A stretch of 8,033 nt of DNA from Actinomycetes bacterium (GTDB lineage Bacteria; Actinomycetota; Actinomycetes; Mycobacteriales; Micromonosporaceae), in contig JAEYGD010000173.1 in the NCBI GenBank assembly GCA_023402505.1, positions 1-8,033 of the forward strand, read 5' to 3'. Of the stretch, positions 1 to 5,600 are shown one piece after another. Under the pieces are notes generated by a model that was not told the DNA's origin, made no database searches, and was given only the letters and a program-made list of their open reading frames with translations. The position numbers and the translations under genes are program-made. Within the stretch, counting starts at the first letter, position 1. Every line of letters starts with the position of its first letter.

Positions 1-2
1 CG

Positions 3-1127
3 GCCGCCCCTCGCCACGCCGACCGGTGGAGCGTCGACCTCTCGCACGTCGACGCCGACGACGTCAACGTCCGACCCACCCGCACCGGGCTGCGCCTCGC
101 CGACCCCCGCCCCGCCCCGGCCGGCCGCAACCCGCACAGCTCCGTCGCCGAAGGGCTGCTGCTCGCCCCGCCACACCTCCTGGCCCGGCCCGCGACCCGC
201 GTGCGGGCCGAGGTGAGCGCGCGGGTGCCGCGCGGCGCGACCGTCGAGATCCAGGTACGCGGCCGGCATGCCGGCGGCTGGACCGAGTGGCGTGAGGCCA
301 CCCCGTGGGTCCGGCTCGACCGGCCGGCGACCTCGGTCCAGGCGCGGGTGGTGCTCACCGGTGCGCCCACCGCCGAGGTACGGTCCGTGCGGCTCACCGC
401 CGACCGGGTGGCGACCCCCGCCGTGACCGCGGCAACGCCGGGCCTCACCTACCGGGTGTACGCCACCCGGATCGGCCTCGTCGGCGGGATCACCGCCAAC
501 GGCCACACCGTCCGCGACCGCGACCACTTCGTCGCGCTGCCGTCCCGGCGCGGCCTGGCCCCCCGCAACGCCGGGGACTACACCGTCCGGGTCTGCACCA
601 CCACCGGCAGCCGCTGCGAGTACGCCCCGGTGTGGGACGTCGGCCCGTGGAACACCCGCGACGACCACTGGAATCTCAGCTCGGTGCGGGAGAACTGGAA
701 GGACCTGCCGCGCGGGCTCCCGCAGGCGCAGGCCGCGTACCAGTCCGGCTACAACGGTGGCCGGGACCAGTTCGGCCGTACCGTGCTCAACCCGGCCGGC
801 ATCGACCTGGCCGACGGCACCTTCTGGGACGGGCTGCGGCTCACCACCAACGCCTGGGTCGACGTCGCGTACCTGTGGACCGGGACGGGACCGCGTGGCG
901 TCGTCGGCGACGGTCCGCTCAACATCCGCTCCGGGGCCGGCACCACGTACGCGACCCGCGGTCTCGCCGCCCGCCACGCCCACGTGCCGATCCAGTGCTG
1001 GGTGACCGGGCAGACCGTCACCGGCCCGTACGGCACCACCAGCCGCTGGAACCGCCTCGCCGCCGGGCAGTTCGTGAGTCACGCGTACCTCTCGGCGGTT
1101 TACGGCGGCACCGTGCCCCGCTGCTGA
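3..1127 (+). CDS. Secreted RlpA-like double-psi beta-barrel plus SH3 domain protein, 5' end missing
   Basis: The reading frame is open from the left edge (frame of base 3) to the TGA at 1125-1127, so the true start and any signal peptide lie outside the window. A GTG at 201 is in frame, but coding-like sequence continues upstream of it. Three parts are visible. The first, to about base 410, is a beta-rich region with WTEW and repeated Val/Arg strands. The second, about 445-870, is RlpA/3D-like, with TANG, VALPS, a VWDVGPWN loop (compare DRGPF in RlpA) and GIDLADGTFWDGL, plus two close cysteines (VC...RC) that could pair. The third, about 905-1124, is a bacterial SH3 domain (GPLNIRSG...W), with further cysteines at QCW and at the C-terminus. 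In known families these domains bind or cleave peptidoglycan, so an extracytoplasmic wall-associated role is inferred. Catalysis is not shown. The gene is convergent with the SAM hydrolase gene downstream. Confidence 0.8.
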   Translation, partial: AAPRHADRWSVDLSHVDADDVNVRPTRTGLRLADPRPAPAGRNPHSSVAEGLLLAPPHLLARPATRVRAEVSARVPRGATVEIQVRGRHAGGWTEWREATPWVRLDRPATSVQARVVLTGAPTAEVRSVRLTADRVATPAVTAATPGLTYRVYATRIGLVGGITANGHTVRDRDHFVALPSRRGLAPRNAGDYTVRVCTTTGSRCEYAPVWDVGPWNTRDDHWNLSSVRENWKDLPRGLPQAQAAYQSGYNGGRDQFGRTVLNPAGIDLADGTFWDGLRLTTNAWVDVAYLWTGTGPRGVVGDGPLNIRSGAGTTYATRGLAARHAHVPIQCWVTGQTVTGPYGTTSRWNRLAAGQFVSHAYLSAVYGGTVPRC

Positions 1128-1136
1128 CCGCGTACC

Positions 1137-1170
1137 CACCGCCGGGCCGGACCGCCCCGGCCCGGCGGTG
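1137..1170. terminator. Perfect 14-bp stem hairpin between convergent genes, probable bidirectional terminator
   Basis: CACCGCCGGGCCGG (1137-1150) pairs perfectly with CCGGCCCGGCGGTG (1157-1170) around a 6-nt loop. It starts 10 bases after the stop of the upstream plus-strand gene and ends 7 bases before the stop of the minus-strand gene. There is no T-run on either side, which is common for hairpin terminators in GC-rich actinomycetes. Position and perfect pairing support a shared terminator. Function is inferred. Confidence 0.7.
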
Positions 1171-1177
1171 CGCGTCG

Positions 1178-1963
1178 TCAGCCGGCGGTGACGCGCAGCC
1201 GGTCGCCCGGCGCCACCGCCAGCAGGTCGGCGGCCCGGCCGCCGTTCACCGCGACCGCGACCAGCCCGGCCGAGTCCACGTGCACCACCAGCGCGCCGGG
1301 CGGCGCGTCACCGAACGTGCGCCCGTGCACCGCCGCCCGGTGCGCCACCCGCAGCGCGCCGGGCAGCGGCGCCAGCAACGCGGCCGGCGCGGCGAGCTGC
1401 ACGTTGCCGAAGTGGTCGACGGTCAGCACCTCGGCCGTGAAGCCGTCCGCCTCCGGCCGGACCAGCGGCACCGGAAGCCGGACCAGCGTGTCCGGGTCGA
1501 CCGCCGGACCGGCGTCGGCGAGCGGCGCACCGAGCGCCAGCCGGGCCGCGACCGGCGCGAAGACGTCCCGGCCGTGGAACGTGGCGGACACGCGGGCCCC
1601 CAGCCACCCGGGATTCGTCAGCTCCACCGCCGCGCGCACCCCACCCAGGGCCGCCGCCGCGTCCGGCAGCAGGCCGTTGTCCGGCCCGACCAGCACGCCG
1701 TCCCCGGCGGCCAGGGCGACCGCCCGGCGCGCGGTGCCGACGCCCGGGTCGACGACGGCGAGGTGGACGGCCGCCGGCAGGTACGGCACGGTCTGCGCGA
1801 GCACCGCGGCGCCCCGCCGCACGTCACCGGGTGGGACCAGGTGGGTCACGTCGATCACCCGGGCCGCCGGGGCGAGGCGGGCGATCATCCCGTGGCAGGC
1901 CGCCACGAACCCGTCGGCGAGGCCGTAGTCGGTGGTGAAGGAGATCCAGGGCAGGGCCGCCAT
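1178..1963 (-). CDS. S-adenosyl-L-methionine hydrolase, adenosine-forming (DUF62 / SAM hydroxide adenosyltransferase family)
   Basis: The 261-aa product has the DUF62 signature: FTTDYG (9-14), IDVTH (37-41), VVDPGVG (70-76), VGPDNG (92-97), FHGRDVFAP (129-137) and the C-terminal-domain motif DHFGN (183-187). The Asp-Arg-His set known to position water in archaeal DUF62 enzymes is present as D72, R79 and H130. The Asp-Arg spacing (7 residues) is the same as in the Pyrococcus horikoshii enzyme. The family hydrolyses SAM to adenosine and methionine in the cytosol. The related halogenases (fluorinase, SalL chlorinase) are longer, about 280-300 aa, so a hydrolase is preferred. The ATG at 1963 is chosen because family proteins begin only a few residues before the TTDYG motif. 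No Shine-Dalgarno sequence precedes it, but a TAGCCT element lies 8 nt upstream, so it may be leaderless. It is divergent from the lipoprotein gene. Confidence 0.93.
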   Translation of the reverse strand: MAALPWISFTTDYGLADGFVAACHGMIARLAPAARVIDVTHLVPPGDVRRGAAVLAQTVPYLPAAVHLAVVDPGVGTARRAVALAAGDGVLVGPDNGLLPDAAAALGGVRAAVELTNPGWLGARVSATFHGRDVFAPVAARLALGAPLADAGPAVDPDTLVRLPVPLVRPEADGFTAEVLTVDHFGNVQLAAPAALLAPLPGALRVAHRAAVHGRTFGDAPPGALVVHVDSAGLVAVAVNGGRAADLLAVAPGDRLRVTAG

Positions 1964-1971
1964 GGGAGGCA

Positions 1972-1977
1972 AGGCTA
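1972..1977 (-). promoter_or_regulatory. Candidate -10 element (TAGCCT) of the SAM hydrolase gene
   Basis: On the minus strand TAGCCT fits the actinobacterial TAnnnT -10 pattern. It ends 8 nt before the ATG, which places the transcription start at or next to the start codon. With no Shine-Dalgarno sequence in the intervening bases, a leaderless mRNA is the simplest reading. I see no good -35 hexamer 16-18 nt upstream. Confidence 0.4.
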
Positions 1978-2084
1978 GCCGGTGCCGGATCGTACCGGCG
2001 GGGCCGCTGACCTGCGGCGTGCCGCAACCAGCGGATGTCGGACAGTCCACTGGCCGACCGGCCCATGCCGCCGTCGGCCGGGGT

Positions 2085-2097
2085 TGGCAGACTGCCA
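2085..2097. repeat. 13-bp palindrome TGGCAGACTGCCA at the lipoprotein start
   Basis: The perfect 6-1-6 inverted repeat ends 2 bases before the GTG at 2100. It contains CAGACT (2088-2093), a CAnnnT-type -10 candidate 6 nt before the GTG, which is the same spacing as at lhr. It could be an operator overlapping a leaderless promoter, or a chance palindrome. Confidence 0.35.
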
Positions 2098-2099
2098 GG

Positions 2100-2645
2100 G
2101 TGACCAACCGGACCCTGCCCGCCGTCGCGGTGCTCGCCATCGCCGTGGCCCTCACCGCCGCCTGCGGCGACGACAACGACAAATCCTCCGGGGGCGCCTG
2201 GGGCGACGGCTCCCGCCCGCCGTCCGCCGGTGCCGCCCCGCCGGCCCCCGGGCCGGGTGAGCCGGCCGGACCGGACGCCACCGGCAGCACCGAACGCCGG
2301 CCGACCGGCAAGCCGAAGGCCCCGCTGCCGTCCCGCTCCAAGGGCGCACCCGCCGCCCGGGAGGTCGTCGCCGCGTTCAAGGCCGCCGGGCTGAAGGTGT
2401 CGAACGCCAAGGACCGGTCCGTCGACTGTGGACCGGACGGGCTCGGGCTGGGCTGCTCGGAACTCGTCGCCACCGACGGGGTGACCGTGTACGTGTTCCC
2501 GGACGAGGTGGCCGCCAAGGAGATCGCCGAGGTGTGGAGCGGCCAGTCGTTCCAGAGCGGGGCGGTGGTGCTCAACTACCTCGAGGCGAAGACGCCGGCC
2601 GCCCAGCGCCCGAAGTACGAGAAGGCGCTCACCGAGCTGAGCTGA
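2100..2645 (+). CDS. Small lipoprotein of unknown function
   Basis: The 181-aa product begins with a lipoprotein signal peptide: MTNR, then a hydrophobic stretch (about 6-18), then the lipobox region LTAAC with the lipidated cysteine at C22. Residues about 23-80 form a Pro/Gly/Ala/Ser-rich linker, as in many actinobacterial surface lipoproteins. From about 84 there is a compact alpha/beta domain with AFKAAGL, two cysteines nine residues apart (C110 and C119, probably a disulfide outside the membrane) and VTVYVFPDEVAAKEIAE. I do not recognise a family for this domain. The GTG at 2100 is chosen because it puts the signal peptide at the N-terminus. The frame is open back to 1932, but that extension is not signal-like and overlaps the divergent gene. 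No strong ribosome binding site is seen. The gene converges on lhr with 6 bp between them. Confidence 0.85.
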   Translation: MTNRTLPAVAVLAIAVALTAACGDDNDKSSGGAWGDGSRPPSAGAAPPAPGPGEPAGPDATGSTERRPTGKPKAPLPSRSKGAPAAREVVAAFKAAGLKVSNAKDRSVDCGPDGLGLGCSELVATDGVTVYVFPDEVAAKEIAEVWSGQSFQSGAVVLNYLEAKTPAAQRPKYEKALTELS

Positions 2646-2656
2646 CCCGGCTCAGC
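2636..2656. terminator. Small hairpin spanning both convergent stop codons
   Basis: GCTGAGC (2636-2642) pairs perfectly with GCTCAGC (2650-2656) around a 7-nt loop. The loop begins with the lipoprotein TGA, and the right arm contains the lhr stop (complement of 2652-2654). The genes are only 6 bp apart, so this is the only local structure that could end either transcript. A 7-bp stem without a T-run is weak evidence, and both transcripts may instead read through into each other. Confidence 0.3.
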
Positions 2657-5600
2657 CGCGCAGCCGCAGCCCGCGCGGGGTGGCCCGGAACCCGGCCGCC
2701 GTCAACGCGTCACGCAGCGGTGACGAGTGCACCGCCTCGCCGTCGGCCCGCTCCACCGAGATCGCCCCGAGCGCACCGCTGTGCACCGCGTCGGCGAGCG
2801 CCTTGCCGGCCGCCGCCAGCGCGTCCGCGTCGTCGGTGAAGGAGAGCAGCGTCCGGCCGCCCCGCTCGACGTAGAGCACCAGATCGCCGGCGGCCAGCAC
2901 CACCAGGGCACCGGCCTTACGGCCGGCCCGGTGCCCGGTCGCCGGCGCGGCGCCGTCACCCGAGTCGACGGCCCGCTCCGGCCAGGGCAGCGCGGCACCG
3001 TACGGGTTGGCCGGGTCGGTGGCGGCGAGGACCAGGGCAGGCCCGCCACGGGCCCGCCCGCCGTCGGCCGGGTCGGCCAGCGCACGCAGCCGGTCGACCG
3101 CGCCCGGCACCGCGAACTGGGCGGCACCCAGCCCTTCCACGAAGTAGCCCCGCCGGGCGGCGCCCCGCTCCTCCAGCGCGGACAGCACCGGGTAGACCGC
3201 GGCGAAACCACCGGCCACCTGCTCGGCGACCACCGCGCCCCGGGTCACCACCCCGTGCCGTTCGAGCAGCACGTCCGCGAGGGCCGCCGCCCGGCGGGTC
3301 GGGTCGGTGTCCCGCTCAGGAAGGCGCGACCACCGGCCGGCGACCGTCGGCGGACCGCTGCGCGACGGCAGGGCGACCCGCCCGGGACGCCGGTAACGGG
3401 TGCGGCCGGCCGCCGGACGGGACCGGTGCGCGCCCCCGCCGCCCAGCGCCGCCCGCAGCGGGGCGAGGGTGTCGTTGGTGAGGTGCCCGGCCCAGACCAG
3501 ATCCCACACGGCGGCGGCGAGCGCCGCGTCGTCGGTGGCACCCACCCGGTCGGACAGGGACCGGAAGAACAGCGCCTGCCCGTCGCCGAGGGCGTCGAGC
3601 ACCGACTCGTGCAGCGGGGTGCGGGTGAGCGACCCGTCCGGCGGGGGGAGCAGCAGCGGCGCGGCGTCCGCGTACGCGAGGGTGACCCAGCCGTCCCCGC
3701 CGGAGATCGCCCCGGAGCCGGCCCACACCACCTCGCCGCTGGCACACAGCTCGTCGAGCTGAGCCGGAGAGTAGCCGGCGACCCGGGCCGGCAGCACCAG
3801 CCGCTCCAGCGCGGACCCCGGCACCGCGACGCCCTGCAACTGCTCGACCGCCGCAGCCACCGCCTCCACGCCGCGCGCCGACGACCCGACCTGCTGCCAC
3901 CGCGGCAGGAACGCCGCCAGCGCCCGGGGCGGCACCGGTTCGATCTCCCGGCGCAGCGCCGCGAGCGAGCGGCGGCGCAGCATCCGCAGCACCTCGGCGT
4001 CGCACCACTGGGTGCCGACCGTGTCCGGCGCGAACTCACCGGAGACCACCCGGCCGGCGGCGGCGAGCCGGCGCAGCGCCTGCTCGACCACGAACACCCC
4101 GAGCCCGAACCGGGCGGCGCAGGTGGCCGCCGCGAACGGTCCGTGCGTACGCGCGTACCGGGCGACGAGGTCGCCGAGCGGGTCGGCCACCGGCGTCAGA
4201 TAGGCCTCCGCCACACCGACCGGCAGCGCCACGCCCAGCGCGTCGCGCAGCCGGGCGGCGTCCTCCACGACCACCCAGCGCTCCTCGCCGGCGATACGCA
4301 CCCGCAGCACCCGCCGGGTCTCCGCGAGCCCGGTCAACCACTCCGCCGGCACCCCGCGCTCGGCCAGCTCACCGGCGCTCAGGTCGCCGACCACGCGGAG
4401 CAGCTCGACCACGTCCTCCGCGTCCCGGGGGCGGCGCTGCTCGGTGAGCCACCGCAGCTGGCGCCCGGTCTCGGCGAGCACCGCCGGGTCGAGCAGCTCC
4501 CGCAGGTCGACCCGGCCGAGCAGCTCGCCGAGCAGGGCCGAATCCAGCGCCAGGGCGGCGGCCCGCCGCTCGGCCAGCGGAGCGTCACCCTCGTAAAGGA
4601 ACGCCCCGACATAGCCGAACAGCAACGACCGCGCGAACGGGGACGGCTGCGCCGTCTCGACCTCGACCAGGCGCACCTTCCGGGCCGCCAGGTCACGCAT
4701 CAGCGCGGCGAGCGCGGGCTGGTCGAAGACGTCCTGCAGGCACTCCCGGGCCGCCTCCAGGGTGACCGGGAAGTCCGCGTACTCGCGGGCGACGTCGAGC
4801 AGCTGGGCGGCCCGCTGCCGCTGCTGCCACAGCGGCTGGCGGCGGCGCGGGTCGCGGCGGGGCAGCAGCAGCGAGCGGGCGGCGCACTCCCGGAACCGGG
4901 CCGCGAACAGAGCCGACGTGCCGACCGACTCCTCCACCAGCTGGGCGATCTCGTCGGGCTCGAACGCCACCACGTCGGCGCCGGGCGGCTCCTCGGCGGT
5001 GTCCGGCAGGCGGACCACGATGCCGTCGTCGGAGGGCATCACCTGGGCGTCCACCCCGTACCGCTCGGTGAGCCGGCGGCCGATCGCGAGCGCCCACGGC
5101 GCGTTGACGCGGGCGCCGAGGACGCTGTGCACGGCGAGCCGCCAGTCACCCAGCTCGTCCCGGAACCGCTCGACCACCACCGTGCGGTCGTCCGGCAGGG
5201 CGCGCGTCGCCGCCTGCTGCTCCCGCAGGTACGCCATCAGGTTGCCGGCGGCCCAGTCGTCCAGCCCGCCGGCGCGCAGCGCGGCGACGGCGTCGTCGTC
5301 ACCCTGCCGCAGCAGGGCACGGACGCGCGTGCCGATGGCCCGACCGAGCTCCACCGGCCGGCCCGGCTGGTCGCCCTTCCAAAACGGCATCTTGGCCGCC
5401 TGGCCGGGCGCGGGGGAGACCAGCACCCGGTCGGGGGTGATGTCCTCGATGCGCCAGGACGACGAGCCGAGCAGGAACACGTCGCCGACGCGGGACTCGT
5501 AGACCATCTCCTCGTCCAGTTCGCCGACCCGCGCCGCCCGCTCGGCGCCGGCCAGGAAGACGCCGAACAGCCCCCGGTCGGGGATGGTGCCGCCGCTGGT

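Larger units (their letters stand above)
1964..2099. other. Divergent intergenic region with short inverted repeats
   Basis: This 136-bp spacer separates the divergent SAM hydrolase and lipoprotein starts and must hold both promoters. Three perfect short inverted repeats are visible: GCCGG-N6-CCGGC at 1984-1999, TGCGGC-GT-GCCGCA at 2013-2026 and TGGCAG-A-CTGCCA at 2085-2097. The first overlaps the expected -35 area of the hydrolase gene, and the last ends 2 bases before the lipoprotein start codon. Short palindromes are frequent by chance in DNA this GC-rich, so operator function is only a possibility. Confidence 0.4.

Noticed and set aside
1178..1963. SAM-dependent halogenase (fluorinase or chlorinase)
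   Set aside because: The length of 261 aa and the full Asp-Arg-His set fit the hydrolase branch, and no halometabolite pathway gene is nearby.
2071..2093. A second RecA-NDp-like promoter before the lipoprotein gene (GTCGG, 8-nt gap, CAGACT)
   Set aside because: Only the GTCGG core matches in the upstream block, and that pentamer is common in this composition. It lacks the TT that marks the motif at lhr.
1932..2099. Upstream start (1932) for the lipoprotein gene
   Set aside because: It would bury the signal peptide and lipobox 56 residues inside the protein and overlap the divergent gene and both promoters.
1964..2575. Extension of the SAM hydrolase frame to a 465-aa protein
   Set aside because: The extra 204 residues are antisense to the lipoprotein gene and not family-like. 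The conserved DUF62 sequence begins immediately after the ATG at 1963.
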